20,745 nucleotides of DNA from Bacteroidales bacterium (GCA_017428285.1 JAFRRE010000128.1:1-20745); one strand, 5' to 3'; shown: positions 1-7,859, counted from the stretch's first letter. A program made the numbers and translations. The notes: a model not told the origin generated them from the letters alone.

Positions 1-2
1 GA

Positions 3-188
3 GACCAAATCCAAACCGACTACGGTATGACGGAGTATGACGGTGAGTGGTTTGGTGACTTTGAAGCGTTTGAACCCGGATACGGCCTCATGTACTTCTC
101 CAACAGCGATGAGGACAAGACCTTAGTCTTCCAGACGGGAGCGAAAGCCCGCCGCAACACCAAGTCTGGCAAGCTTATTAAGAAATAG
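3..188 (+). CDS. 3' end of a Bacteroidales surface/secreted protein (partial, 5' end outside window)
   Basis: Frame 3 is open from the window edge to TAG at 186-188, giving a 61-residue C-terminal fragment. The segment EWFGDFEAF-EPGYGLMYFSN resembles the repeated '.W.G.l..l.PG.GYMYyS' element found near the C-terminus of many Bacteroidales surface and leucine-rich-repeat proteins, followed by a KTLVF strand. No catalytic motif is visible. The same frame stays open for another 23 codons after the TAG (189-257, stop TAA 258-260) and contains DNMKV, which resembles the 'dNMtv' element that often follows GYMYyS. The gene may therefore be truncated by an internal amber codon. Function is unknown; the family assignment is from recalled motif shape only. 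Confidence 0.6.
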   Translation, partial: DQIQTDYGMTEYDGEWFGDFEAFEPGYGLMYFSNSDEDKTLVFQTGAKARRNTKSGKLIKK

Positions 189-270
189 CAAATCAGTTTG
201 GTGGATAAAAACAATTCGACTGACGGAGACAACATGAAAGTCCAAAAGGTCGTGAGATAATAATGGAACA

Positions 271-327
271 TGGCTGATGTAATGGTCTATGGCTCGCTTT
301 TAAAGGTAAGCCATAGGCCATCAGCCA
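271..327. repeat. Palindromic intergenic repeat (AGCCATAGGCC family), copy 1
   Basis: The left arm (271-294, beginning TGGCTGATG and ending GGTCTATGGCT) and the right arm (309-327, AGCCATAGGCCATCAGCCA) are inverted copies with a five-base bulge and one mismatch. They flank a 14-nt loop. The core AAGCCATAGGCCAT recurs in the clpP-tig gap at 9867-9880. It looks like a dispersed palindrome rather than a terminator, because no T-run follows. The rest of the 189-452 gap holds only the possible readthrough tail of the first gene and the promoter below. Confidence 0.65.
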
Positions 328-389
328 AAGCCAACGAGAAAAAAACGAAAAAAAATATCAAAAAATCATCTTCGTATCAAAATAATTAC

Positions 390-397
390 TATTTTTG
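390..397 (+). promoter_or_regulatory. Bacteroidota -7 promoter element for the small exported protein
   Basis: TATTTTTG matches the phylum consensus TAnnTTTG and lies 55 nt upstream of the ATG at 453. No clear -33 TTTG is seen. This element lies inside the longer open frame that begins at 270, which supports the ATG at 453 as the true start. Confidence 0.6.
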
Positions 398-452
398 CAG
401 CCCGAATCATAAAGGAAAGAATAAACAAAATATTAATACTGAATTACAAAAA

Positions 453-716
453 ATGAAAAAATTAGCATTGACAATCGCAATCGTTCTCGGTTTGACCTTG
501 ACAACTTTTGCAAACAATGACGGTGGTCTGTTCCAACGCGGCGCTTCTGAGCCCACTTCGGGTGTCTACGGCGATCGTGAGGGTGGCATAATTACGCCTA
601 TTGTCCCTAACCATGGTGAAACAGGCAATCAGAATGCCCCTCTTGGCAGCGGCGTTGCCGTTCTGCTTGGCCTTGGTGCAGCCTACATGGTAGCCAAAAA
701 GCGCCGTGAGGAATAA
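453..716 (+). CDS. Small exported protein with PLGSG-type C-terminal membrane anchor
   Basis: This is an 87-residue protein. Residues 1-20 form a Sec signal peptide (MKK, hydrophobic core, TFA before NN). A short Gly/Pro-rich middle with no recognisable domain follows. The last 25 residues are PLGSG, then a hydrophobic stretch VAVLLGLGAAYMVA, then the basic end KKRREE. That motif-helix-basic arrangement is the general layout of C-terminal sorting or anchoring signals, and short Bacteroidales proteins with P(L/I)G.G ends are common. I chose the ATG at 453 over the upstream in-frame start at 270 because the signal peptide begins here and the promoter at 390-397 lies between them. It is likely anchored in the inner membrane. 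Function is unknown. Confidence 0.75.
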   Translation: MKKLALTIAIVLGLTLTTFANNDGGLFQRGASEPTSGVYGDREGGIITPIVPNHGETGNQNAPLGSGVAVLLGLGAAYMVAKKRREE

Positions 717-748
717 AACACAAGGAAACGACAATTTTGTTGAAATAG

Positions 749-782
749 ATAGGCTGGCGATGTAAGTCGTCAGCCTATTTTT
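749..782 (+). terminator. Rho-independent terminator overlapping the end of the opposing gene
   Basis: ATAGGCTGGCGA (749-760) pairs with TCGTCAGCCTAT (767-778) through one G-T wobble, with a 6-nt loop and a T-run after it. The right arm includes the TGA stop and last codons of the minus-strand ABC transporter gene, so the two convergent genes overlap in their 3' control regions. Confidence 0.8.
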
Positions 783-2500
783 GTTTCCCGTCTTCCAGGC
801 AAAGCTGCAATCAGTTTCTTCGTGTAATCGTTATGAGGATGCTCAAACAATTCATCGGCATCATTCATCTCCACAGGCTTTCCGTTATACATCACCACCA
901 CGCGGTCGCTCATAAAGCGCACCACGCTTAGGTCGTGTGAAATGAAGATGTAAGTGAGGTGACGCTCCTCTTTCAGTCGATTCAGCAGGTTTAAGACCTG
1001 CGCCTGGACCGATACGTCTAAGGCTGACACCGACTCATCGCATATAACCAAGCGCGGGTTGACCGCCAAGGCGCGGGCAATGCAAATGCGTTGCCGTTGG
1101 CCTCCTGAGAACTCGTGCGGATAACGGTCGTAATGCGAGGCTTGCAATCCCACTTGTTCCAACAAGTCACAAGCCATAGCACGACTTTTTTTCTTATCCT
1201 TTTCAATGCTATGTACTAGCATCGGCTCGGCAATGGCTTCTCCAATGGTAATGCGAGGGTTGAGGGAAGAGTAGGGGTCTTGAAACACAATCTGGGCTTG
1301 CTTGCGGAAGTCGCGCAAAGATTGACCCTCAAGTGCTGTCACATCAACACCGTCAAACCACACCTTGCCTTCTGTGGGCTTGGCTAGTCGTAGAATACTC
1401 CGGCCCAACGTGGTCTTGCCACAACCCGACTCGCCCACGAGCCCAAGGGTCTCACCCTCGTAGACTTCAAGACTTACATCATCGACGGCCTTCACGTGGT
1501 CGTAGACACGACCAAACACGCCTTTCCTTAGTGGGTACCAAGTCTTTAGGTTTTCTACACGCAGGAGTGGCTGATGACTGTAGAGCCGTTCAAGATGCGC
1601 TTGTCGCTCCTCAGCCGTGATTTGCAGGTCGTGCATTATTTGCTCCTTGCCGCCTTGCCATTGCCCATCAAGAAACTCCTTGACAATGGGCAGCCTTTTG
1701 AGACGCACATCCATCGGCGGACGGCAGGCCAAAAGACCTTGCGTGTAAGGGTGCTTCGGATGGCTGAGGATGTCACGCACCGTGCCGCTTTCCAATATCT
1801 CGCCGTTGTGCATCACAGCAACGTCATCGGCAATCTCTGCTACCACGCCTAAATCATGGGTGATGAAAATCATGCCCATGCCCGTTACAGTTTGTAACTG
1901 GCGCAATAGCTTCAAAATCTCTTTTTGTACGGTCACGTCCAAGGCCGTAGTGGGCTCATCGGCGATGAGTAGCTTGGGATGGCAAGCGATAGCCATGGCA
2001 ATCATCACACGCTGCTTCTGCCCTCCTGATAGTTCATGGGGATAGCTGTCGTATATGGCTTCTGGACGGGGAAGCATCACCTGCTTGAACAGTTCAACGA
2101 CCCGTTTCTTGGCTTCCACTAGACTCATGGCCTCGTGTTGCCTTATCATCTCAGTCACCTGATAGCCGCATTTGTAGACGGGGTTGAGTGATGTCATGGG
2201 CTCTTGGAAGATCATGGCGATGCGCTTTCCACGCACTTCGGCCATTTGGCTCTCGTCGAAGCCTTTGATTTCCTCGCCTTCGATTTGGATGCTGTCAGCC
2301 TCGATGTGGCTCGTTTTTTCGTTGAGCAGCCGCATCACCGCCAAAGAGCTCACTGACTTGCCTGAGCCCGACTCGCCCACCAGCCCCAACGTCTTGCCAG
2401 CAATCACATCCATGTCGATGCCATGCACGGCTTCGACCCATTGGTTTTCATGTTTGAAGGCTACCTTAAGTTTGCGGATGGATAATAGGGCAGTGGACAT
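770..2500 (-). CDS. Peptide ABC transporter, fused tandem ATP-binding subunit (DppD-DppF type)
   Basis: This is a 576-residue cytoplasmic ATPase with two complete nucleotide-binding domains of the Opp/Dpp family, so one chain supplies both ATP sites. Domain 1 has Walker A GESGSGKS (42-49), signature LSGGQKQR (157-164), Walker B LLIADEP (177-183) and THD switch His. Domain 2 has GESGCGKT (356-363), FSGGQRQR (464-471) and Walker B LVICDES. The [15 protein letters not shown] stretch near the C-terminus is typical of oligopeptide-family ATPases. The layout resembles E. coli YejF and GsiA. A DppC-type permease lies about 9 kb away (11513-12697), but no DppB permease or binding protein is in the window. 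It has its own promoter at 2517-2524. The substrate is probably short peptides, inferred from family. Confidence 0.92.
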   Translation of the reverse strand: MSTALLSIRKLKVAFKHENQWVEAVHGIDMDVIAGKTLGLVGESGSGKSVSSLAVMRLLNEKTSHIEADSIQIEGEEIKGFDESQMAEVRGKRIAMIFQEPMTSLNPVYKCGYQVTEMIRQHEAMSLVEAKKRVVELFKQVMLPRPEAIYDSYPHELSGGQKQRVMIAMAIACHPKLLIADEPTTALDVTVQKEILKLLRQLQTVTGMGMIFITHDLGVVAEIADDVAVMHNGEILESGTVRDILSHPKHPYTQGLLACRPPMDVRLKRLPIVKEFLDGQWQGGKEQIMHDLQITAEERQAHLERLYSHQPLLRVENLKTWYPLRKGVFGRVYDHVKAVDDVSLEVYEGETLGLVGESGCGKTTLGRSILRLAKPTEGKVWFDGVDVTALEGQSLRDFRKQAQIVFQDPYSSLNPRITIGEAIAEPMLVHSIEKDKKKSRAMACDLLEQVGLQASHYDRYPHEFSGGQRQRICIARALAVNPRLVICDESVSALDVSVQAQVLNLLNRLKEERHLTYIFISHDLSVVRFMSDRVVVMYNGKPVEMNDADELFEHPHNDYTKKLIAALPGRRETKIG

Positions 2501-2516
2501 CGGGTTATTTTTAGGG

Positions 2517-2524
2517 CAAAAATA
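2517..2524 (-). promoter_or_regulatory. -7 promoter element of the ABC ATPase gene
   Basis: The minus strand reads TATTTTTG, matching TAnnTTTG, 17 nt before the ATG. It lies back to back with the plus-strand promoter at 2557-2564. Confidence 0.6.
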
Positions 2525-2556
2525 GTGCTTTTTTCAATGTTTTATTGGTTTTTTAC

Positions 2557-2564
2557 TACTTTTG
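2557..2564 (+). promoter_or_regulatory. -7 promoter element of the lipoprotein pair
   Basis: TACTTTTG matches TAnnTTTG, 30 nt upstream of the ATG at 2594. This supports that start over the longer frame beginning at 2525. Confidence 0.6.
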
Positions 2565-2593
2565 TAGAATCAATCATCAATAAAAGATTCTTT

Positions 2594-3574
2594 ATGAGAC
2601 ACATCTGCCTTGCATTATCTTTGGGACTTCTTATCCTGACTACAGCCTGCAATGGTTTGCTGGGAAAGAAGGAAAAGAATGGTAATCAGTCGGCTGCAAG
2701 ACCAACGGTGACCAATAGTAAAACAACAGAAGTGACATTGACAAAGAACTATTATGCCATAGATGAAAACCAACCGGTTATCATTGGTGAAATCAAGGAT
2801 GGAGGACTGTGGCTGACTTTCTTTGAAGAAGAGATCCTACCACTTGGCTTCACTGACAAGGACTCATACCGTTTGCCAGACTATCCCATCCAGGTGGAGG
2901 GCTTGCAAGGTTCGCCAAAGGACTTTATCATTGCCGACATCGGTCAGGATTTCAATCCTATCCTTTGTGTGCTGACTGACAATGACAAGGTGCAGATGCT
3001 GAGCCTCTCGAACACTGTTGTCACGGGCGACTTGGAAGTGACAGAGGTCCCTATGGATCCTATCGTTAAGTTCGAGGCTGGGCCAGGTGGCCCTTGGGAT
3101 GATGGTGAAGGCAACATTTATTATGAATACACTACGATTTATGGTGTCGACGCTCAAGGCGACAAGCATGAGATTCCGTTGTATAACTTGGAAAGAGATC
3201 TTGAATATGTCGACCATGGCCAAAGTGCAGATGTGGTCTATCAGCTCTTCTTCACCGATGACTGGAAGATGCGATATGTCTTGGGTTATTATCGCAGTGA
3301 GAAGTTGGAGGAGCTACAAGGTCGTTTCTGGCTCATCGATGAGGATTGGGATGAGATGGTTTTTGTTTTTGGGTATGAGCTAACCACCCGTATGGAATAT
3401 ACTGGCGAGGGGATCAACACCACAAATGTGAATAGCCAAGGTGTTTTTGAGATGCGTTATGCTGACTTTGGCAATGAAGGCTACTACATTACTCCTATTG
3501 ATGGTGTTGACTTCTGCAATAAAGGGTTGAACAAGCCTGTTAAGTTCAACCCATGTGGTGCATATGGTGGATAA
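2594..3574 (+). CDS. Hypothetical lipoprotein
   Basis: This is a 326-residue protein with a lipoprotein signal: a hydrophobic stretch ending LTTAC, acylated Cys at about residue 19. No Lys/Asp-rich surface-export signal follows the Cys directly. The body is acidic and rich in aromatic residues with many short beta-like segments (for example GRFWLIDEDWDEMVFVFGYEL), and I recognise no family. No repeats or catalytic motif are visible. The next gene, also a lipoprotein, starts 31 nt downstream, so the two are probably co-transcribed from 2557-2564. An envelope role is likely; function is unknown. The ATG at 2594 was chosen because the signal peptide starts there. Confidence 0.75.
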   Translation: MRHICLALSLGLLILTTACNGLLGKKEKNGNQSAARPTVTNSKTTEVTLTKNYYAIDENQPVIIGEIKDGGLWLTFFEEEILPLGFTDKDSYRLPDYPIQVEGLQGSPKDFIIADIGQDFNPILCVLTDNDKVQMLSLSNTVVTGDLEVTEVPMDPIVKFEAGPGGPWDDGEGNIYYEYTTIYGVDAQGDKHEIPLYNLERDLEYVDHGQSADVVYQLFFTDDWKMRYVLGYYRSEKLEELQGRFWLIDEDWDEMVFVFGYELTTRMEYTGEGINTTNVNSQGVFEMRYADFGNEGYYITPIDGVDFCNKGLNKPVKFNPCGAYGG

Positions 3575-3604
3575 TTATTGAAAACCAATAAAAATCATAC
3601 AATC

Positions 3605-4222
3605 ATGAAAAACATCAAGTTATTACTGTCGGCTTGTGTGATGATGCTCTTAGTTAGTGTCTCATGTGAAAACAGCACAAAAGAAACCGCAACGGTGACC
3701 ATTACTCCCGATTTGACCTATTGGGACTTGCAGGGTCCAGTGAAGCATTGCAACAATGTCGAATTCGACCGTCAAGGCACGATGGTGAGCATTGGTGATT
3801 ATAACCCCTTTGCCATCGACCAGGCTTACCGTGACTTGGATGGAGATGAAGGCTTTGTGGAATACGCCAAGTGGGAACGTGATGAGGAAGGCCGAGTCGC
3901 GTCCATTACGGGCGTGGAAGGTATGTCGGAACTCACTTGGAGCGATGGCCGGGTGGTGAGTGCTTCAGGCTTTGAGGAGGGTACCGTATGGAGAAACGAT
4001 TACGAGTACGATGCCGAAGGTCACTTGGTGAAGCTCAGCGAATATATTGGTGGTTTTGAAGATGAAGAAGATGAGTTGCCCCTCTGGTCAATTACGGAAT
4101 ACAGCTATCTTGATTTCGACAGTCATGGCAACTGGATTCGACGTGCGGTAAAGGTAACCTTAGCGGACATGGAGAACACCGAAGACTATGAAGAGACCCG
4201 CAGCATCGACTATTACGAATAG
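3605..4222 (+). CDS. Hypothetical lipoprotein with YD-repeat-like segments
   Basis: This is a 205-residue protein. The signal peptide ends VSVSC, with acylated Cys at about residue 21. The mature part begins DLQGPVKH and carries segments such as DEEGRVASITG, YEYDAEGHLVKLSEY and FDSHGNWIRRAV. These resemble the 'yd..G.l..i..y' and 'd..GNW..r' strands of beta-rich YD/RHS-like lipoproteins common in Bacteroidales. It ends RSIDYYE, usual for that group. A TTG at 3578 would extend the frame by nine residues, but the ATG at 3605 fits the signal peptide. It follows the previous lipoprotein closely, with a strong terminator 24 nt after the stop. Function is unknown. Confidence 0.78.
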   Translation: MKNIKLLLSACVMMLLVSVSCENSTKETATVTITPDLTYWDLQGPVKHCNNVEFDRQGTMVSIGDYNPFAIDQAYRDLDGDEGFVEYAKWERDEEGRVASITGVEGMSELTWSDGRVVSASGFEEGTVWRNDYEYDAEGHLVKLSEYIGGFEDEEDELPLWSITEYSYLDFDSHGNWIRRAVKVTLADMENTEDYEETRSIDYYE

Positions 4223-4245
4223 GGTGTTTTTTAAGATCCTTAGAC

Positions 4246-4279
4246 AAAAAGACCTTTGATGATTATCAAAGGCCTTTTT
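4246..4279. terminator. Bidirectional rho-independent terminator
   Basis: AAAAAGACCTTTGA (4246-4259) and TCAAAGGCCTTTTT (4266-4279) form a 14-bp stem with one mismatch and a 6-nt loop. There are T-runs in both directions, so it can end both the lipoprotein pair and the convergent gene at 4341-4952. Confidence 0.88.
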
Positions 4280-4340
4280 GATTTTGTTGTACCGAGATGA
4301 GGCTGAGTGTGTCTATGTTTTCTCAAACCACATCCTGTTT

Positions 4341-4952
4341 TTAATCCATTGATCCGATAATTTGAATCTCTTTCACTTGTGCGTCTGCCTTGAAGGTGGG
4401 TTGTTCAATCTCCACAGGGATGTCGAATTGCACCTCGGGCAACTCACCGTCATAGTCTTCAGGGCTTACGATGTACAGGATGCCATTGTCGTAAACAAAG
4501 AAATCCTCTTTGTCGAAATAGGTCTTCACACCTTCTTTTTTCAAGATGTCTTGAATGCTGGTACCCACATGGAACTGATCGGGCGTGACATATTGCTGGC
4601 TGTAAATCGAGATGCTCCTGATTTTATCGCTAGGCACGTCGGATTCATCTTCATAAGTGGGGAACAGTGAGAGGACAGGCTCTCCGTCTTTAAAGACTTG
4701 GTATTCGAGGTCTTCAATGTCTTCTTCATAGACAATGGTGGTAGGATTGATTTCGTAGCCAGGAATGGATTCGGGAATCGTGGCACCTATCATGAGGTCG
4801 CCAATGCCTTCAGGAGTGATGGTAATTAATTGAGAAACTGTGTTCTCTACAATAGTGTTGTCCATGTCCCCGTTCTCGCTTGGTTGGGGAGTGTTGTTGC
4901 AGGCCGCCAGTGCCACGGCCATCAATGCGATGAGTAAAGCTTTTGTTTTCAT
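4341..4952 (-). CDS. Hypothetical lipoprotein
   Basis: This is a 203-residue protein whose signal peptide ends ALAAC, with acylated Cys at about residue 18, followed by a polar linker NNTPQPS. The mature part starts ITPEGIGDLMIGATI, then alternates beta-like segments (EYQVFKDGEPVLSL, KIRSISIYS) with an acidic, proline-containing end. The 'I....iGdi.iG..~' opening and the 'G..I..I.I.S..~' strand are seen in several uncharacterised enterobacterial and Bacteroidetes lipoproteins. I cannot name a family with confidence. The ATG at 4952 is preferred to the upstream in-frame start at 5078, because the intervening region holds divergent promoters and includes the start of the opposite gene. Confidence 0.75.
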   Translation of the reverse strand: MKTKALLIALMAVALAACNNTPQPSENGDMDNTIVENTVSQLITITPEGIGDLMIGATIPESIPGYEINPTTIVYEEDIEDLEYQVFKDGEPVLSLFPTYEDESDVPSDKIRSISIYSQQYVTPDQFHVGTSIQDILKKEGVKTYFDKEDFFVYDNGILYIVSPEDYDGELPEVQFDIPVEIEQPTFKADAQVKEIQIIGSMD

Positions 4953-4975
4953 GGTTAAAAGTGTTTTTTGCGGGA

Positions 4976-4983
4976 CAAAGATA
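4976..4983 (-). promoter_or_regulatory. -7 promoter element of the minus-strand lipoprotein
   Basis: The minus strand reads TATCTTTG, matching TAnnTTTG, 24 nt before the ATG at 4952. It is divergent from the promoter at 5005-5012. Confidence 0.6.
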
Positions 4984-5004
4984 GGTTTTTTTTGAAAAAA
5001 TGTA

Positions 5005-5012
5005 TACTTTTG
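5005..5012 (+). promoter_or_regulatory. -7 promoter element of the M64 peptidase gene
   Basis: TACTTTTG matches TAnnTTTG, 32 nt before the ATG at 5044. The phylum-typical TTTTGTGCAAAA context surrounds it. Confidence 0.6.
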
Positions 5013-5043
5013 TGCAAAATTACGATGCAAAAACAGTAAATCT

Positions 5044-6312
5044 ATGAAAAAAAGCCTGTTTTTTCTGTTTGTCTTCATGCCTTGCTTGGCATGGGCTCAA
5101 TTCGACCAGTATTTCACTTCAGCCTCGCTGCGTGTCGATTATTGCCTCACTGGCAATTGTGATGTGACCAGTTATTCCTTGAAGGAACTCATTCGCGAAC
5201 CCTATTGGAGTGGTTCCAAAACCAACCTCATCGATGGTTTGGAGTTTGGTAGCTATATCGTTAAGGTATACGAGGCGGGAACGGATAAGCTGTTGTTTTC
5301 CAAGGGCTATCAAAACCTCTTTGGTGAATGGCAAACCACCGATGAGGCCAAGCAGATCACCAAGACTTTCGATGAGTCGGTCATCGTGCCTTTCCCCAAG
5401 GTTAAAATTGACATCGCTTTATGCTATAAAACTTGGGAAGGCCAACTCAAGGAGGGTATGCGCTTTACCGTGAGTCCTGATGACTATTTCATCCGCGACT
5501 ACGACAAGCTCGATTTGCCCGTCTATGAGGCTTGGATTGGTAACAAGGACGTTACCCAGGCCGTCGACGTTGTCATCCTTCCTGAAGGTTATACCCAGGC
5601 CGAGATGGGCAAATTCATCAAGGATTGCGATTTCTTTGTGGAGAGCATGTTCGGCTATGCACCTTATGACCGCTACCGTGAGAGCTTTAACATCCGTGGT
5701 GTTATGGCTCCTTCTGCCGAAAGTGGTTGCACCATGCCAGGTGATCATATCTACAAGAACACCGTAATGCGCTTCAGCTTCTGGACCTTTGACTCGGAAC
5801 GCTACTGCATGAGCACCGACAACCGCGACATACGTGATTTGGCGGGACAGGTGCCTTACGACCAGATTTATATCCTTGTCAACACGGAGAAATACGGTGG
5901 AGGCGGAATCTACAACTTTTATTGCTCGAGTGCCAGCAGCAACGGCTTTTCGAGCGATGTTATCATACATGAGTTCGGTCATGGTTTCGCGGGCTTGGCC
6001 GATGAGTACTACAATGATGACACCTATGGCGACATGTACAACAATGATTTGGAGCCTTGGGAACCCAACCTCACCACTCTTGTTAACTTTGATGCGAAAT
6101 GGAAGGATATGATGGACAAGAAAACGCCTGTCCCCACACCGCGTGAGAAAAAATATGAGAATACGATAGGCGTATTTGAGGGTGGTGGCTATGAGCCTGA
6201 GGGTGTCTATAGCCCCCACATGGACTGTTTAATGAAGACATTCAATGGCCACGAGTTTTGCCCTGTCTGCCAACGTGCCATTGAGCGAATGATACTGTAT
6301 TATTCAAAATGA
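5044..6312 (+). CDS. Secreted M64-family zinc metallopeptidase (IgA-peptidase family)
   Basis: This is a 422-residue protein with a Sec signal peptide (residues 1-18, ending AWA before QF). An N-terminal beta domain covers roughly 20-165, and the catalytic domain begins near AWIGNKDVTQAVDVVILPEGYT. The zinc site is HEFGHGFAGLADEYY (309-323): His309, Glu310 and His313 of HExxH plus Asp320, as in peptidase family M64, named after a Clostridium ramosum IgA protease. A Cys-containing end (HMDCLMKTF and HEFCPVCQRAIERM) is also typical. Bacteroidales homologues are periplasmic or secreted, and their substrate is usually unproven. IgA cleavage here is only a family-based possibility. The next gene starts 81 nt downstream across a palindromic repeat. 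Confidence 0.9.
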   Translation: MKKSLFFLFVFMPCLAWAQFDQYFTSASLRVDYCLTGNCDVTSYSLKELIREPYWSGSKTNLIDGLEFGSYIVKVYEAGTDKLLFSKGYQNLFGEWQTTDEAKQITKTFDESVIVPFPKVKIDIALCYKTWEGQLKEGMRFTVSPDDYFIRDYDKLDLPVYEAWIGNKDVTQAVDVVILPEGYTQAEMGKFIKDCDFFVESMFGYAPYDRYRESFNIRGVMAPSAESGCTMPGDHIYKNTVMRFSFWTFDSERYCMSTDNRDIRDLAGQVPYDQIYILVNTEKYGGGGIYNFYCSSASSNGFSSDVIIHEFGHGFAGLADEYYNDDTYGDMYNNDLEPWEPNLTTLVNFDAKWKDMMDKKTPVPTPREKKYENTIGVFEGGGYEPEGVYSPHMDCLMKTFNGHEFCPVCQRAIERMILYYSK

Positions 6313-6324
6313 TAATTGTGGCAT

Positions 6325-6374
6325 TTCGACAAGCTCAATGACCTTCAATCACTAAGATCCCTGAGCCTGTCGAA
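6325..6374. repeat. REP-like palindrome (TTCGACAAGCTCA family)
   Basis: TTCGACAAGCTCA (6325-6337) and TGAGCCTGTCGAA (6362-6374) are inverted copies with one mismatch, 24 nt apart, in the M64-cvpA gap. Related copies are at 12255-12273, 15333-15365 and, degenerate, at 18773-18813. As RNA it would fold into a hairpin just ahead of the cvpA start. Confidence 0.75.
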
Positions 6375-6393
6375 GGGCCGATTCAATGCAAAG

Positions 6394-6954
6394 ATGAATT
6401 ACCTAGATATCATCATAGCCATCATCCTCTTTGTCTTCGGATGGAAAGGCCTGCGCAAGGGTCTCATCATTGAGATTGTCACCTTGTTGGCTTTCTGTGC
6501 CGGTATTTACGGGGCCATGCATTTTTCCGATTTCACTGCAGCCCACATGCAGGATTTTATGGAAATCGACCCCAAATACCTCAACACCGTTGCTTTTGTG
6601 CTGACGTTCATCATACTGGTGGTTTTGGTCAACCTCATCGGGAAGCTTGTCTCGAAGTGGGTGAAATCCATGAATTTGGGCTTTTTCGACAAGTTGGGTG
6701 GATTCTTGTTTGGAATCATCAAAGGCGTTTTGCTGTGCAGTGTCCTGTTGATGGTGCTCAACAATTTCCAATTGTTGGGTGTGGTGAAGCCAGAAGTCAA
6801 AGAAAAATCGAAGTTATATCCTTACATTGAGCAGACGGTGCCTTACGTCTATCGTGGCTTCGATTTGGTGAAGGACTACGCCAAGGAGGTACTGCCTGAT
6901 GAGGAGACTGAAGAGAATGCTGTGGATAACAATGTTTCTTCTTCAAGTTGGTAA
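6394..6954 (+). CDS. CvpA family inner-membrane protein
   Basis: This is a 186-residue protein beginning MNYLDIIIAIILFVFGWKG, the usual start of CvpA-family proteins (colicin V production accessory). Four hydrophobic helices are visible, at about 3-22, 28-47, 63-85 and 103-125. The LRKGLI turn lies between the first two and a polar C-terminal tail carries acidic and Ser residues. CvpA proteins are linked to envelope homeostasis and, in some bacteria, to bile-salt tolerance; the molecular role is unclear. The ATG at 6394 is chosen because the 26-residue upstream extension is encoded by the REP-like palindrome and is not hydrophobic. It is probably read through from the peptidase gene, as no clear promoter is seen. 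Confidence 0.88.
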   Translation: MNYLDIIIAIILFVFGWKGLRKGLIIEIVTLLAFCAGIYGAMHFSDFTAAHMQDFMEIDPKYLNTVAFVLTFIILVVLVNLIGKLVSKWVKSMNLGFFDKLGGFLFGIIKGVLLCSVLLMVLNNFQLLGVVKPEVKEKSKLYPYIEQTVPYVYRGFDLVKDYAKEVLPDEETEENAVDNNVSSSSW

Positions 6955-7005
6955 CTATCGAATCACTATCATTCCTTGCAATGGTGCAGAGCATTTGATA
7001 ATGAA

Positions 7006-7039
7006 AAAAGGTGTCATCTCAGCTGAGGCGACACCTTTT
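7006..7039. terminator. Bidirectional terminator between cvpA and the DUF4294 gene
   Basis: AAAAGGTGTC (7006-7015) pairs with GACACCTTTT (7030-7039), and an inner CTC/GAG pairing extends the stem. A/T tracts lie on both sides, between two convergent genes. Confidence 0.85.
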
Positions 7040-7059
7040 CTTATGTTGTTGTAGTGGAA

Positions 7060-7755
7060 TTAAATCACTCCACGTTCCAGGAGGGTCATGATGGTCTCGA
7101 TGTCATCATCCTCGGGGTTGTTGTGCGGGTCGTATTCCGCCTTGAGGTTGTAGCCCCACAGTCGGGCGAAGCCTTGGTAGAAGAAAGCGCGCACCTTACC
7201 TCGCAGCTCTTGGACAACCTTATAGCTGGTGTTGCCTGTCTCACGGTCGATGAGTCGGACAAGAATGAGTCCTTGGGCGATGGTAAGGTTCTTCAGCTCC
7301 TCGGTGTATTGTTCGGTGATTTCATCCTCTGCTTGTTTCATCAGGCGCTTGCGCTCGTTCTTGTCGGTGACGTTCGCCAAAATCGAGTCGTACTCCTGCA
7401 TCTTCGCTCCAGCCAGTTTGGCATAGGGGAACACCTTTCTCACATTGCTGGCCAGACGGCGGCCTTGGCGTGTGTCGGTGATTTGTAGGTAGCGTTGCAT
7501 CAGGTCGATGTTGACTTCGGGCAGGTAGACAACAAGTGTGGTGTCGCCGTTCTCATCGATGCGGCCGTAAACTACGCTTCCTGTGGTGGGTTCAGCGGGG
7601 TTGGAGAAATCCACCACTGCCGATTGGGGCTTGTGAGTTGGGTGCTTTTTGACAACGAGAGCTTTCTTTTTGGCTGAATCGCTTTTGGCAATCATTTGGG
7701 AATACCCCGTGAGGCACATCAAGGCAATCACTAAAATCAAGACTATTCTTTTCAT
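7060..7755 (-). CDS. DUF4294 domain-containing exported protein
   Basis: This is a 231-residue protein with a signal peptide (1-19, ending GYS before QM) and a basic linker (KKKALVVKKHPTHK). The body matches the Bacteroidota family DUF4294 as I remember it: GSVVYGRIDENGDTTLVVYLPEV, then NVRKVFPYAKLAGAKMQEY, LIDRETGNTSYKVV, ELRGKVRAFFYQGFARLWG and a C-terminal YDP...IE segment. The central part is helical and charged. Function is unknown; its periplasmic location is inferred from the signal peptide. It lies downstream of clpX but is separated from it by a strong terminator. A weak TACTTGCA is the only promoter-like element, so expression from its own start is uncertain. Confidence 0.85.
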   Translation of the reverse strand: MKRIVLILVIALMCLTGYSQMIAKSDSAKKKALVVKKHPTHKPQSAVVDFSNPAEPTTGSVVYGRIDENGDTTLVVYLPEVNIDLMQRYLQITDTRQGRRLASNVRKVFPYAKLAGAKMQEYDSILANVTDKNERKRLMKQAEDEITEQYTEELKNLTIAQGLILVRLIDRETGNTSYKVVQELRGKVRAFFYQGFARLWGYNLKAEYDPHNNPEDDDIETIMTLLERGVI

Positions 7756-7806
7756 GGCGTTCTTCTTTTCTTAATTCAACGCTCATAACTATGCAAGTAT
7801 TGTGCC

Positions 7807-7841
7807 AAAAAAAGCATCAAGCTCAGCTTGATGCTTTTTTT
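7807..7841. terminator. clpX terminator (16-bp perfect stem)
   Basis: AAAAAAAGCATCAAGC (7807-7822) and its exact inverse GCTTGATGCTTTTTTT (7826-7841) flank a 3-nt loop. On the minus strand it ends the tig-clpP-clpX transcript 19 nt after the clpX stop. It is symmetrical enough to work both ways. Confidence 0.92.
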
Positions 7842-7859
7842 GATGAAACTGTTTGGCTA

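Noticed and set aside
270..452. N-terminal extension of the small exported protein
   Set aside because: It would place a Lys/Asn-rich segment before the signal peptide, and it contains the palindrome arm and the promoter element.
189..452. Small RNA gene in the first intergenic gap
   Set aside because: Only a palindrome and one promoter for the following gene were found; no terminator lies between them, so there is no separate transcription unit to support.
4953..5078. 42-residue extension of the minus-strand lipoprotein
   Set aside because: It overlaps divergent promoters and the start of the M64 gene; the lipoprotein signal begins at 4952.
5419..6219. 266-codon open frame on the minus strand
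   Set aside because: It is a shadow of the M64 peptidase, whose zinc motif and signal peptide are clear; no promoter or family resemblance on the minus strand.
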